Assembly (NCBI RefSeq): GCF_029893805.1
Contig: NZ_JARXYP010000002.1
Coordinates: 7,936,001 to 8,000,000, forward strand
DNA from: Streptomyces sp. SAI-135
GTDB lineage: Bacteria; Actinomycetota; Actinomycetes; Streptomycetales; Streptomycetaceae
DNA length: 64,000 nt
Direction of reading: 5' to 3'
The notes beneath the pieces are model-generated. The model searched no databases, was not told the DNA's origin, and saw nothing but the letters and a program-made list of their open reading frames with translations. Shown here piece by piece: positions 42,478 to 51,757 of the stretch (positions within the stretch are counted from its first letter, which is position 1; the number at the start of each line of letters is the position of its first letter). Position numbers and translations under genes: made by a program.

Positions 42478-43886
42478 ACCGTCTCCGTCAGCCGTGTCGG
42501 CGGCAGGTACTCCCGCACATAGGTCCGCTCCCAGCACGCCCCCGTCTCCCGCAGCTCCCGCCACGTCGTGTACCGGTAGCGGAAGAGACGGGCTCGCACG
42601 TAGCGGGGCGGGGCGTCCGCCGGGAACGGGGAGCGGCGCAGCAGCCGCAGTGTGGCGGGGTCGTTCTCCAGCAGCCGTTCCACCATCGTGCCGAACCACG
42701 CCCCCGCGTACGCCGGGGACAGCGCGGCGAACCACATCATCCAGTCCAGGCGCAGATGGTAGGGCGCGAACTGGCGCGGCCAGTGCCGGGGATCGCCCGG
42801 CTTGCCCCTGAACTCGTACTCCCGCCACTCGGAATCCCTGCGGGGCGCGTCGTCCGCGGTGCCCTCGACCACGACCTCGTAGCGGATCCTGCTGACGCTG
42901 CCGAACGCGCCGTAGGTGTTGACGAGGTGGAGCGGGTCGAAGGAACGGTTCATGATCTGGCTCCGGGAGATCATGTTGCGGACCGGGTGGTAGCTCAGGG
43001 CGAGGAGGAGCGCGGCGACGGCGAGGACCGTCACCTCGTACCAGAGCGGGGTGACGGGCAGGCGCGGGGCGTCACCCGGGAGATCCAGCGCCGGCACCGC
43101 CAGCACGATCGTCACCCAGTTCAGCCAGGCGAAGTTGCCCGACAGCACGAGCCACAGCTGGGTCACGATCATCAGTGACGCGGCCGCCGTGGCGACCGGC
43201 TGCGGGGTGAACAGCAGGAAGGGCACGAGGAGTTGGGTGACGTGGTTCGCGGCCACCTCCACCCGGTGCACGGGCTTCGGCAGATGGTGGAAGAACCAGC
43301 TCAGCAGTCCCGGCATCGGCTGTGTCTCGTGGTGGTGGTCCAGGCAGGTGAGCTTGCGCCAGCAGGCGTCGCCGCGCATCTTGATGAGCCCGGCGCCGAA
43401 CTCGACCCGGAACAGCACCCAGCGCAGCAGGAACAGCACCAGGACCGGCGGGGCCACGTCGTCGTTGCCGAGGAACACCGCGAGGAAGCCGACCTCGAGC
43501 AGCAGGGACTCCCAGCCGAAGCCGTACCAGGTCTGGCCCACGTTGACGATCGACAGGTACAGCAGCCACGGCACCAGCCACAGCAGCATCGCGCCCCACA
43601 GCGGCAGACGGGAGTCGAGGCCCGCCGCCAGCGCGACGGCCACCGCGCAGCCCGTCCCCGCGCACAGGGCGAAGAAGCGGTCCGAGTAGTGGAGTTGGAA
43701 GAGGCTCGGTGCCCGCCGGAAGGGGACCCGGGCGACGAACCGGGGGATCGGCAGCATGCCGCGCTCCCCGAGCAGCGCCCTGAACTGCAGGGCCGCCGTC
43801 AGGAACGCGACGAAGTACAGCCCGGCCAGAGCCCGCTGGAAGACCAGCCGGCTCATCCAGTACTCGGGTGCGGTGAACCAGTCCAC
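42465..43886 (-). CDS. lipase maturation factor (LMF1)-like membrane protein
   Basis: An integral membrane protein of 473 residues that resembles the LMF1 family: FQRALAGLYFVAFLTAALQF, NVGQTWYGFGWESLLLEVGF, EFGAGLIKMRGDACWRKLTC and PRQFAPYHLRLDWMMWFAAL. Eukaryotic members help lipases fold in the ER; bacterial members are uncharacterised and are sometimes compared to vitamin K-type carboxylase/HTTM domains. GTG 43886 with AGGAG upstream is preferred; a longer in-frame start at 44228 would overlap the divergent gene. Confidence 0.85.
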   Translation of the reverse strand: MDWFTAPEYWMSRLVFQRALAGLYFVAFLTAALQFRALLGERGMLPIPRFVARVPFRRAPSLFQLHYSDRFFALCAGTGCAVAVALAAGLDSRLPLWGAMLLWLVPWLLYLSIVNVGQTWYGFGWESLLLEVGFLAVFLGNDDVAPPVLVLFLLRWVLFRVEFGAGLIKMRGDACWRKLTCLDHHHETQPMPGLLSWFFHHLPKPVHRVEVAANHVTQLLVPFLLFTPQPVATAAASLMIVTQLWLVLSGNFAWLNWVTIVLAVPALDLPGDAPRLPVTPLWYEVTVLAVAALLLALSYHPVRNMISRSQIMNRSFDPLHLVNTYGAFGSVSRIRYEVVVEGTADDAPRRDSEWREYEFRGKPGDPRHWPRQFAPYHLRLDWMMWFAALSPAYAGAWFGTMVERLLENDPATLRLLRRSPFPADAPPRYVRARLFRYRYTTWRELRETGACWERTYVREYLPPTRLTETVQRP

Positions 43887-44019
43887 GGCCGTGCTCTCCT
43901 GCCTCCATTGTCCAGCCGACCCCTGCGTGACGCTCCGTGTACCTTCCTTCCGCTTGCGTAACCCCGGGGAGTGCAGCAGACAGTAGTGACGAACTGCCCG
44001 GGACGAACGGAAGAACGCG

Positions 44020-45102
44020 GTGCGGACATCCACCACAACCCTCCTGACGGCGGGCGCGCTCGCCACGGCACTGCTCGTCACGGGATGCGGCGGTGCCCCC
44101 GGGAACACCGCCGACGCGACCGGTGAACTTGTGCTGCAACCGGCGGCGGCCCGGGGACCGCACCCCTTCACCCGCTCCGCGGCGACCGCGCCACCGCCCG
44201 TCACCCGAACGCCGCAGCGGGACGCCACCGCCCCGCGGACCGTCTCCGGCGGGACGCCCGGCCTCTACGGCGGGACCGGGCGCGTCGGCAGTTGCGACGT
44301 GGAACGCCTGATCGGCGACCTGAGCGCCGACCGGTCGCGGACGGGCGCGTTCGCGCGGATCGCGGGCGTCTCCCCGGCCTCGGTCCCCGGCCGTCTGCGC
44401 GGACTCGCCCCGGTCGTCCTGCGCGCCGACACCCGGGTCACCGACCACGGCTACCGCGGCGGCCGGGCGAGCGGCCACCAGGCCGTCCTCCAGGCGGGCA
44501 CCGCCGTCCTCGTCGACGACCGGGGCGTCCCGCGCGTCCGCTGCGCCGGCGGCAGCCCCCTGGCGCCGCCGGTGCCGCTGCGGGGCGGCGCGGTCCTGGG
44601 CGGGCGGCCGTGGCCCGGGTACCGGCCCGGCCAGGTGATCGTGGTGACCCCCAGCGAACAGGTCATCACCGACATCACGATCATCGACCTGGTCGACCAC
44701 TCCTGGATCGAACGCCGGATCGACCACGACTGCCGACACGACCACGTCCTGCGCCCACCGGCGCCACCCCCACCCGCCCCCACCGGCCTCCCGGGCGACA
44801 GCACCGCCCCCCGCGCACCCGCCCCGCACAGCCCGGCACCCGCTTCGGAGACGCCCCCCGGGCAGGCCGCGCCCGCCTGCAGGCCCACGACGGTCCTCGG
44901 GACGGACGAGAGCTGTCCGGTCCCTGTGGCACCACCGACCGACCCGGACCCGGCCCCCAGCACCAAACCCGACCCCGACACTGAACCCGGTCCCGACACC
45001 GTCCCGGACACCCCCGACCTCCCCGACGGCGGCGGCCTGATCCCCGACGATCCCGAGGCCACCACCGGTGCCGTCCCGGGTACCCCCGCCGGCGTCACCT
45101 GA
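44020..45102 (+). CDS. DUF6777-type proline-rich lipoprotein
   Basis: A predicted lipoprotein of 360 residues (TLLTAGALATALLVTGCGG, lipobox VTGC). The central domain (about 75-240: TPGLYGGTGRVGSCDVERLI, RGLAPVVLRADTRVTDHGYR, AVLVDDRGVPRVRCAGGSPL) is the DUF6777 domain found across Streptomyces; its function is unknown. A low-complexity tail rich in Pro, Asp and Thr (about 245-360) follows. GTG 44020 is divergent from the LMF1-like gene, 133 bp apart. Surface exposure is likely. Confidence 0.8.
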   Translation: MRTSTTTLLTAGALATALLVTGCGGAPGNTADATGELVLQPAAARGPHPFTRSAATAPPPVTRTPQRDATAPRTVSGGTPGLYGGTGRVGSCDVERLIGDLSADRSRTGAFARIAGVSPASVPGRLRGLAPVVLRADTRVTDHGYRGGRASGHQAVLQAGTAVLVDDRGVPRVRCAGGSPLAPPVPLRGGAVLGGRPWPGYRPGQVIVVTPSEQVITDITIIDLVDHSWIERRIDHDCRHDHVLRPPAPPPPAPTGLPGDSTAPRAPAPHSPAPASETPPGQAAPACRPTTVLGTDESCPVPVAPPTDPDPAPSTKPDPDTEPGPDTVPDTPDLPDGGGLIPDDPEATTGAVPGTPAGVT

Positions 45103-45389
45103 GGGCTGCCGACGGCGTGCCCCCCCGGCTGGAGCCGTCACCCCGCCCACGCTCATCCGGGGGCCGGGGGCCGGGGGCATTGAAAACGGGGGCCGGACCC
45201 CCGAAGGTCCCGCTGCCCCGACCGGCGCCGACACCGCCCCCGGCCCCAAGGCCGTCCCGGACCACTCGATCTCGCCCACGGTGGCACCCGGTCGCCCCCC
45301 CCCGGCACCGGCCTGCCCCCACACCCCCCGGCCGAACAACACCCCGCCCCCCAGTCGAAGAATCGGGCAAATCCTGGCAAGGTGGCTCC

Positions 45390-47495
45390 ATGGTTGATCG
45401 GGGAGCGAGCGCCCTGTCACTCCCGGACGACTGGCCCGCCCACCCGGACCCGATCCTGGCGCTCAACCGCATGGGCAGCTTCGACTGGGACCTCGACAGC
45501 GGTCTGTTCCACATGGACGCTCAGGCCCACGAGGTCTTCGACCTGCGCCCCGACGAGTACGACGACAACCCCGTGTCCCTCGCCGTACGGGTGCCGAGGA
45601 CCGAGGCCCACCGGCTCGACGCCCTGGTCTCCCAGGCGATCAAGGACGGCAGCGAGAACTACGGCACCTACTTCCGCATCCGCTGCCGCGACGGCACCCT
45701 GCGCTGGACCCACACCCAGGGCTACATCCGGCGCGACGAGACCGGGCGCCCGCGCCGGATCATCGGGATCCTCCGAGACGCCACCCAGGAGATGGGCGAG
45801 CTGGAGGCCCGCCGGGAGCAGGCCGCCCAGGACGAGGCCCGGCGCCGGCAGACCAACGTCGTCCAGCTCACCACGGCCGCCCTCGCCCACGCCCGGACCG
45901 TCCAGGACGTCATCGACGTCCTCAAGGACACCCACGGGCTCACCCACCTCGGCGCCACCAGCCTGGTCATGGGCCTGGTCGAGGCGGGCCGCATCCGGCT
46001 GATCGCCGAGGGCCCCGCGGGCAGCTTCGTGCCCGGCACCGACATCACCCGGATCGACGAGCCGTACCCGATGAGCGAGGCCGTGCGCACGCTCACCCCC
46101 CGGTTCATCGAGTCGCCGGAGGAGTTCGCGGACCGCTACCCGATCCTGTGGCCGCACCTCACCGGCCTCAAGATCACCTCGGCCGCCTACCTCCCGCTGA
46201 TCGCCGAGGCCCGCCCGATCGGCGCCATGGGCCTGCTCTACAGCGACCGGTACGGCTTCACCCCCGAGGACCGCAACGTCCTCATCGCCCTCGGCAGCAG
46301 CATCGCCCAGAGCCTCCAGCGGGCCATGCTCTACGAGCAGGAGAAGGACCTCGCCACCGGCCTCCAGCAGGCCATGCTGCCCCGCACCATCCCCAGCGTC
46401 CCCGGTGCCGACGTCGCCGTCCGCTACCGGGCCGCCAGCGCCGAGGGCTCCCTCGCCCGGGACATCGGCGGCGACTGGTACGACCTGATCCCGCTGCCCG
46501 GGGGCACCGTCTCCGGGGGCGGCCGTGTCGGTGCCGTCATCGGAGACGTCCAGGGCCACGACACCCACGCCGCCGCCGTCATGGGCCAGCTGCGGATCGT
46601 GCTGCGGGCCTACGCCGCCGAGGGCCACACCCCGGCCACGGTGATGGCCCGGGCCTCCGTCTTCCTCCACGAACTCGACACCGACCGCTTCGCGACCTGC
46701 CTGTACGCCGAGGCCGACCTCGCCACCGGGGTCGTCCAGGTCGTCCGCGCCGGCCACATCGACCCGCTGGTCCGGCACGCCGACGGCAGCTGCCGCCGGG
46801 TGACCGTCCACGGGGGGCTGCCGCTCGGTCTGTCCGCCGAGTTCGGGCAGCTCGACTACCCCGTGTCCACCCTCGAACTCGATCCCGGGGGCACCCTGCT
46901 GCTGTGCACCGACGGGCTGGTCGAGCAGCCCGGCGCCGACCTCGACGACGGCATGCAGAGCCTGACGCGTCACATCGCCCTGGGCCCTGCCGACGTCTGG
47001 GAGCTCGCCGACCGGCTCATCGACGTCGCCGAGGAGCGCGGCGGCGACGACGACGTGGCCCTTCTCCTGCTGCGTCGCCGCGCCCTGGACGCCCCCCAGT
47101 CCGGCGGCCGCCTCCAGCAGCACGTGGCGCCCGGGGACCCCGAGGCCCTCACCCAGGCCCGGCACATGATCCGGGCCGCGGTCGGCGCCTGGGGCGCACG
47201 GGAGCGCTCCGACGAGATCGAACTGGTCGCCGACGAACTGATCACCAACGCGCTCATGCACACCGAGGGCTCCGCGATCGTCACCCTGCGCGTGCTGACC
47301 GGCTCCGACCGGCGGATGCGCGTCGAGGTCGAGGACTCCTCCAGCGCCCTGCCGCGCCGCCGGGAGGCGGGCGAGTCCGGGGTCTCGGGCCGCGGACTGC
47401 TCCTGGTGGACCTGCTGTGCGACGTGTGGGGCGTGGAGGCGCGGGGCGGCGGGAAGTGCGTGTGGTGCGAGTTCGTCGTGCCCGAGCGCACCTGA
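45390..47495 (+). CDS. PAS-GAF-SpoIIE (PP2C) phosphatase with HATPase anti-sigma-kinase-like domain
   Basis: A soluble multidomain regulator of 701 residues. A PAS domain is at ~20-125 (GSFDWDLDSGLFHMDAQAHE, TQGYIRRDETGRPRRIIGIL) and a GAF domain at ~145-305. The PP2C/SpoIIE phosphatase spans ~320-560 with IGGDWYDLIPLPGG, IGDVQGHDTHAAAVMGQ and LCTDGLVEQPG. A C-terminal RsbW-like HATPase spans ~575-695 with ELVADELITNALMHTEG and SGRGLLLVDLLCDVWG. Such proteins dephosphorylate anti-sigma antagonists and may phosphorylate them through the HATPase domain. ATG 45390 follows AAGGTGG. No antagonist gene is adjacent. Confidence 0.92.
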   Translation: MVDRGASALSLPDDWPAHPDPILALNRMGSFDWDLDSGLFHMDAQAHEVFDLRPDEYDDNPVSLAVRVPRTEAHRLDALVSQAIKDGSENYGTYFRIRCRDGTLRWTHTQGYIRRDETGRPRRIIGILRDATQEMGELEARREQAAQDEARRRQTNVVQLTTAALAHARTVQDVIDVLKDTHGLTHLGATSLVMGLVEAGRIRLIAEGPAGSFVPGTDITRIDEPYPMSEAVRTLTPRFIESPEEFADRYPILWPHLTGLKITSAAYLPLIAEARPIGAMGLLYSDRYGFTPEDRNVLIALGSSIAQSLQRAMLYEQEKDLATGLQQAMLPRTIPSVPGADVAVRYRAASAEGSLARDIGGDWYDLIPLPGGTVSGGGRVGAVIGDVQGHDTHAAAVMGQLRIVLRAYAAEGHTPATVMARASVFLHELDTDRFATCLYAEADLATGVVQVVRAGHIDPLVRHADGSCRRVTVHGGLPLGLSAEFGQLDYPVSTLELDPGGTLLLCTDGLVEQPGADLDDGMQSLTRHIALGPADVWELADRLIDVAEERGGDDDVALLLLRRRALDAPQSGGRLQQHVAPGDPEALTQARHMIRAAVGAWGARERSDEIELVADELITNALMHTEGSAIVTLRVLTGSDRRMRVEVEDSSSALPRRREAGESGVSGRGLLLVDLLCDVWGVEARGGGKCVWCEFVVPERT

Positions 47496-47531
47496 CCTGA
47501 CCACGGCGGCCCCCGGTGGCACTCTTGACGT

Positions 47532-48395
47532 ATGCCGGAACTCCCCGAGGTGGAAGCGCTCAAGGACTTCCTGACCGAGAACCTGGTCGGCCACGAGATG
47601 GTGCGTGTGCTGCCGGTGGCCATCAGCGTCCTGAAGACGTACGACCCTCCGCTCTCCGCCCTCGAGGGCCGCGAGGTGGTCGCCGTGCACCGCCACGGCA
47701 AGTTCCTGGACCTGGAGACGGGCGGCGGACCGCACCTCGTCACCCATCTGGCCCGTGCGGGCTGGCTGCACTGGAAGGACCGCCTGCCCGACGGCCCGCC
47801 CCGGCCCGGCAAGGGCCCGCTCGCCCTGCGGGTGGCGCTGGAGACCGGGGCCGGCTTCGACCTCACGGAGGCGGGTACGCAGAAGCGCCTCGCGGTGTAC
47901 GTGGTGGCCGACCCAGGGGAAGTCCCGGGTGTCGCCCGTCTGGGCCCGGACCCCCTGGCCGAGGACTTCGACGCGGCGAGCCTCGCGGCCCTGCTGAAGG
48001 GCGAGCGCCGGCAGCTGAAGGGCGCTCTGCGCGACCAGACCCTCATCGCCGGGGTGGGCAACGCCTACAGCGACGAGATCCTGCACGCGGCGAGGATGTC
48101 CCCCTTCAAACTGGCGGCCTCCCTGACCCCCGAGGAGACGGAGACCCTCCACCGGGCCCTGCGCACGACCCTCACCGAGGCGGTGGAACGCTCGCGGGGA
48201 GTGGCGGCGGGCCGGCTGAAGGCGGAGAAGAAGTCCGGCCTGCGCGTGCACGGCCACACCGGTGACCCCTGTCCGGTCTGCGGCGACACCGTCCGGGAGG
48301 TCTCCTTCAGCGACTCCTCCCTCCAGTACTGCCCCACCTGCCAGACGGGCGGGAAGCTGCTGGCGGACCGGCGGTTGTCGCGGCTGCTCAAGTGA
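47532..48395 (+). CDS. Fpg/Nei-family DNA glycosylase/AP lyase
   Basis: A base-excision repair enzyme of 287 residues. It starts MPELPEVEALKDFL, so Pro2 (the Schiff-base nucleophile after Met removal) and Glu3 are intact. The helix-two-turn-helix motif is LIAGVGNAYSDEILHAA. The C-terminal zinc finger is CPVCGD followed by CPTCQ. The substitution pattern around residues 70-120 differs from classical MutM, so a Nei-like or plant-type Fpg substrate range is possible. It ends 10 bp before the convergent anti-sigma gene. Confidence 0.92.
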   Translation: MPELPEVEALKDFLTENLVGHEMVRVLPVAISVLKTYDPPLSALEGREVVAVHRHGKFLDLETGGGPHLVTHLARAGWLHWKDRLPDGPPRPGKGPLALRVALETGAGFDLTEAGTQKRLAVYVVADPGEVPGVARLGPDPLAEDFDAASLAALLKGERRQLKGALRDQTLIAGVGNAYSDEILHAARMSPFKLAASLTPEETETLHRALRTTLTEAVERSRGVAAGRLKAEKKSGLRVHGHTGDPCPVCGDTVREVSFSDSSLQYCPTCQTGGKLLADRRLSRLLK

Positions 48396-48405
48396 CCGGA
48401 CGCCG

Positions 48406-49059
48406 TCAGCCCGGCTCCAGCGTCACCAGATGCTCCCCGCCCGAGGTCCTGACCTCGTAGTGGTCGATCTGGTCGGCGTGGAAGGTGGAGCTGCCCATCA
48501 TGGTGTTGTCGCCGGTGTCGTGCCCGGTGGCGTTCCAGCCGGTGACGGTCTCCTCCGTGCCGTCGTGGCTGACGGCGACGAGGTGGCAGGAGCGCGGGCC
48601 CGACTCGTCCTTGACCTTGAGCTCCACCTGGGTGCCCCAGTCCTCGTCCTCGGTGGTGACCTGCGCCCACACACCGGACCGGGCGTCGGTGGCCTGGACG
48701 CTGGTGGCCCGCGCCGCGTCGGCGCCCGTCGTCATCGCGAGGGTGGAACCGCCCACGGTCAGCACCACCGAGGCGGCCACCGCGTACAACAGCCGCCTGC
48801 GGTGTGCCCGGCGGCGGGTCGCGACCTCGGCGAGGAGGCGGTTCAGGAGCTGCGGGCCGGGCTGGGCCATCGGGTGCACGACCCGCGGGGTGGCCCGGCG
48901 GTACAGCATCATCTGGCGGGTCACTGGACCGAACTCGGTCACGTGTGCCGCGCACTTGGGGCACTCCATGAGGTGGTCCTCGAAGCGGAAGGCCTCCGCC
49001 TCGTCCAGCACGCCGAGCGCGTACGCGCCGACGTCGCGATGCCTCTCCAAGGACCTCAT
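48406..49059 (-). CDS. zinc-binding anti-sigma factor (ZAS/zf-HC2 type)
   Basis: A membrane anti-sigma factor of 217 residues. The N-terminal zinc anti-sigma domain has H-x3-C-x2-C as HLMECPKC. One membrane helix (LLYAVAASVVLTVGGSTLAM) is followed by an extracytoplasmic domain of about 105 residues (WAQVTTEDEDWGTQVELKVK). ATG 49059 has GAGG upstream. It lies downstream of the ECF sigma gene on the same strand with one unknown gene between, and probably sequesters that sigma factor. Confidence 0.9.
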   Translation of the reverse strand: MRSLERHRDVGAYALGVLDEAEAFRFEDHLMECPKCAAHVTEFGPVTRQMMLYRRATPRVVHPMAQPGPQLLNRLLAEVATRRRAHRRRLLYAVAASVVLTVGGSTLAMTTGADAARATSVQATDARSGVWAQVTTEDEDWGTQVELKVKDESGPRSCHLVAVSHDGTEETVTGWNATGHDTGDNTMMGSSTFHADQIDHYEVRTSGGEHLVTLEPG

Positions 49060-49210
49060 GCCGAAACCTCGTGCCGTTGGGTGTGGGTGGGGTTACTCCT
49101 TGCTCCCACCGGTACGCACCAGCCCGCCGAATCACTCAAGGCATGCACTGAATCGTGATGAAGGGATTCGGAGCGGTCGGCCCCGCGGATTGGTCCGGAT
49201 CGAAAGGAAT

Positions 49211-49726
49211 CTAGAAAAGGTGGATGGCGAGATGGCCGAGCGGCAGACCGAGCTGCCAGGCCGGTGTCCACACCTTCGGACCCTCGTCCTCGCCGCCCCC
49301 GGCCCCGCCGCCCGGCACGGCGTTCAGATCGGGTGCCAAGAGCTCCGTCTCCTCCAGCCAGCGCCAGGCCGCGGCCGCGAGTTCGAGGTCCGCGGCGGGC
49401 TCGCCGGTGGCGACCGCCTCGGCGGTCAGCGCGGCCATCCGCTCGCACACCCAGTCCTGCCACGGCTGGTCGTACGCCGTCAGGGACAGCCAGTTCTCCA
49501 GCTGCGAGACGACCTGGATGCCGGAAAGCTCCCCCTCGGTGTCGGCGAGGAAGACGGTCAGCGCCAACGCGTCCCGCCCGGCCCGGAACTCGAAGGACGT
49601 CGGCGGCATCAGATCGCCGGACCGCAGCAGCTCGTCGGCGATGTACTCGGCGTACAACCAGGCCATGGGAACGACGAGTTCGCCGCCGCCGGTGCCGTCC
49701 GTGCTCTCTTGACCTCTGTGCAGCAT
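49211..49726 (-). CDS. unknown protein between ECF sigma and anti-sigma genes
   Basis: A 171-residue soluble acidic protein that I do not recognise. It has a conserved-looking core (MAWLYAEYIADELLRSGDLM, LTVFLADTEGELSGIQVVSQ, WQDWVCERMAALTAEAVATG), a Gly-rich linker near residue 140, and a hydrophobic C-terminal stretch WQLGLPLGHLAIHLF. There is no signal peptide. The start is either 49726 or the internal MAWLYAEY start. Its place between the sigma and anti-sigma genes suggests a co-regulated role. Confidence 0.6.
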   Translation of the reverse strand: MLHRGQESTDGTGGGELVVPMAWLYAEYIADELLRSGDLMPPTSFEFRAGRDALALTVFLADTEGELSGIQVVSQLENWLSLTAYDQPWQDWVCERMAALTAEAVATGEPAADLELAAAAWRWLEETELLAPDLNAVPGGGAGGGEDEGPKVWTPAWQLGLPLGHLAIHLF

Positions 49727-49862
49727 CCCTTCCTGCCTTCCTCCGGTGCGTGCGCGTCGCCCGACCCCGGGCTCCCAGTCCGGAACACGGATAGGGACAG
49801 CCGATTACTCAACCGGGGTCCTCAGCAAGGCGCTTTACGGAGGTTTGACTTTCCCATTGGTT

Positions 49863-50573
49863 TCACCGCAGGTCGGCCGCGTATCCGGGAAGCACCCGGC
49901 GCAGGGCGCGCAGCGCGTAGTACGCGCGGGACTTCACGGTACCGGGTGGAATTCCCAGTATTTCGGCGGCTTCCGCCACACTCGCCCCCTGGAAATACAC
50001 CAGCACCAGGACTTCACGGTGCTCCGGAGTGAGTGTCTTCACAGCCTCGCGGACATCGAGGGCGGCGGCGGCCCGCTCGGCGTGGTCGGCGCACACCCGG
50101 GCGTTCTCCAGCACCGCGTCGCCGACCTCGGCGGGACGCGCCTGCCGGGCCCGCCGCGCGTCGATCGCGAGCCGCCGTCCCACGGTCAGCAGCCATGGCC
50201 GTACGGACTCGAAGTCGTCGGCGCGCAGCGCCTCGGGGTGCTGCCAGGCGCGTACGAGGGTCTCCTGCACCAGGTCCTCGGCGCGTTGCCGGTCGCCGTC
50301 GCTGAGCCGGAGGAGGAGCGCGAAGAGGGGCCGGCCGTGCTCCCGCTGCAGTGCGGCGAGCTCGTGCTCGGCGGTCGTCCCGTTCGTGAGGGTGGTTCCG
50401 GCCGTCATGGCCGTATGGCACCTCAGTGCGGGGCCGGGGGACAGGGCGCGCACAAGGATCTGCGGCGGACGGTCGATCGCGTCGACGAACGGTTCGATGA
50501 ACGGTCCCTTCCGCCCCGGACGGGTCAACAAGGCGGCCAGGCCGTTTGCCGACAGGGACAAGTTCATACCCAT
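49863..50573 (-). CDS. ECF-family RNA polymerase sigma factor
   Basis: A group 4 sigma factor. Region 2 is FALLLRLSDGDRQRAEDLVQ and ETLVRAWQHPEALRADDFES. Region 4 is LTPEHREVLVLVYFQGASVA and AEILGIPPGTVKSRAYYALR. The coding frame allows a 236-residue protein from ATG 50573, but the first 55 residues are not sigma-like. ATG 50408 (MTAGTTLTNG) would give 181 residues, normal for the family, with GAGG twelve bases upstream. Downstream on the same strand are the unknown gene and the zinc anti-sigma gene. Activation by release from that membrane anti-sigma factor is expected. Confidence 0.9.
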   Translation of the reverse strand: MGMNLSLSANGLAALLTRPGRKGPFIEPFVDAIDRPPQILVRALSPGPALRCHTAMTAGTTLTNGTTAEHELAALQREHGRPLFALLLRLSDGDRQRAEDLVQETLVRAWQHPEALRADDFESVRPWLLTVGRRLAIDARRARQARPAEVGDAVLENARVCADHAERAAAALDVREAVKTLTPEHREVLVLVYFQGASVAEAAEILGIPPGTVKSRAYYALRALRRVLPGYAADLR

Positions 50574-50607
50574 TCGTCAGTAAATATGACCTGAGTGGGG
50601 TGAGCTG

Positions 50608-51756
50608 ATGATTGCACGCAGACGGCAGGTTGCCCTGGCCCTCACGGCCCTTCTGGCCGCAGGAGCGGCCTGCCAGGCGCACGACCACGACACATCCGGG
50701 CATCCGGCCCCGGCCGCGGCCGCACCGCGCGGCTTCACACTCGTCGCCTCCGGGGACGTCCTGCCGCACAGCTCGATCATCGACCGGGCCCGCTTCGACG
50801 CGGGCGGGAACGGCTACGACTTCCGTCCGATGCTGGCCGGAATCCGGTCCGTCGTCTCCCGCGCCGATCTGGCGCTGTGTCACATGGAGACCGTCTACGG
50901 GGCGAACGGCGACTACACCGGCTACCCGACCTTCAAGTCACCGCCCGAGGTGGCCCGGGCCCTCGCCGTCACCGGTTACGACGGCTGCTCCACCGCCTCC
51001 AACCACAGCCTCGACGACGGCTCCGAGGGGATCCGCCGCACGCTCGACGCCCTGGACCGCGCGGGTGTACGGCATGCCGGTTCGGCCCGGACCGAGGGCG
51101 AGGCGCGCACGGTCACCGTCCTGCGCGCGGGTCCCGCGAAGCTCGCTCATCTCTCCTACACCTACGACACCAACGGCTTCCCGTTGCCCCAGGGACAACC
51201 CTGGGCGGTGAACCTGATGGACGAGAGCAAGATCCTGGCGGACGCGCGGGCCGCCCGGAAGGCGGGCGCCGACGTGGTCGTCGTGTCGCTGCACTGGGGC
51301 ACCGAATGGCAGGACGCGCCCGACGAGCAGCAGCTGGCGCTCGCCCGCGACCTGACCGCCGCCCGCACCGGCGGACGTCCCGACGTCGACCTGATCCTCG
51401 GCACCCACGCCCATGTCCCGCAGGCGTACGAGAAGGTCAACGGCACCTGGGTGGTCTACGGCATGGGCGACCAGATCGCCGGCGAGATGTCCAACCACGA
51501 GGGCGCCCAGGACCCGCGCGGCAACCAGTCCACCCTCGGCCGTTTCACGTTCGCCCCGCCCGGCCGGCCGGGCGGGCGCTGGCGGGTCGCGAAGGCCGAG
51601 TTCGTGCCGCAGATGTTCGACGTGGACGCCGGCCGGGTGGTGAACCTCAACCAGGCGATCGCACAGGGCGCCGACGTCCAGGGCGTCCGCGACCGGATCC
51701 GGGAGGTGGTGCTGAGCCGGGGCGCGGCGAAGGACGGGCTCACCATGGGGCAGTAG
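50608..51756 (+). CDS. CapA/PgsA-like metallophosphatase-fold protein
   Basis: An exported protein of 382 residues with a probable lipoprotein signal (ALALTALLAAGAACQ). The CapA-family fold is clear: TLVASGDVLPHSSIIDRA, ALCHMETVYGANGDY, TASNHSLDDGSEGIRRTL, VVSLHWGTEWQDAPDEQQ and ILGTHAHVPQAYEKV. CapA relatives act in poly-gamma-glutamate synthesis or export, but many streptomycete copies stand alone, as here, with no capB/capC. It is divergent from the ECF sigma gene and may be its target. Confidence 0.85.
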   Translation: MIARRRQVALALTALLAAGAACQAHDHDTSGHPAPAAAAPRGFTLVASGDVLPHSSIIDRARFDAGGNGYDFRPMLAGIRSVVSRADLALCHMETVYGANGDYTGYPTFKSPPEVARALAVTGYDGCSTASNHSLDDGSEGIRRTLDALDRAGVRHAGSARTEGEARTVTVLRAGPAKLAHLSYTYDTNGFPLPQGQPWAVNLMDESKILADARAARKAGADVVVVSLHWGTEWQDAPDEQQLALARDLTAARTGGRPDVDLILGTHAHVPQAYEKVNGTWVVYGMGDQIAGEMSNHEGAQDPRGNQSTLGRFTFAPPGRPGGRWRVAKAEFVPQMFDVDAGRVVNLNQAIAQGADVQGVRDRIREVVLSRGAAKDGLTMGQ

Positions 51757-51757
51757 G

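Noticed and set aside
45103..45389. N-terminal extension of the SpoIIE phosphatase to 45117
   Set aside because: The extension translates to Pro/Arg low-complexity sequence. The ATG at 45390 has an RBS and gives the usual PAS-first architecture.
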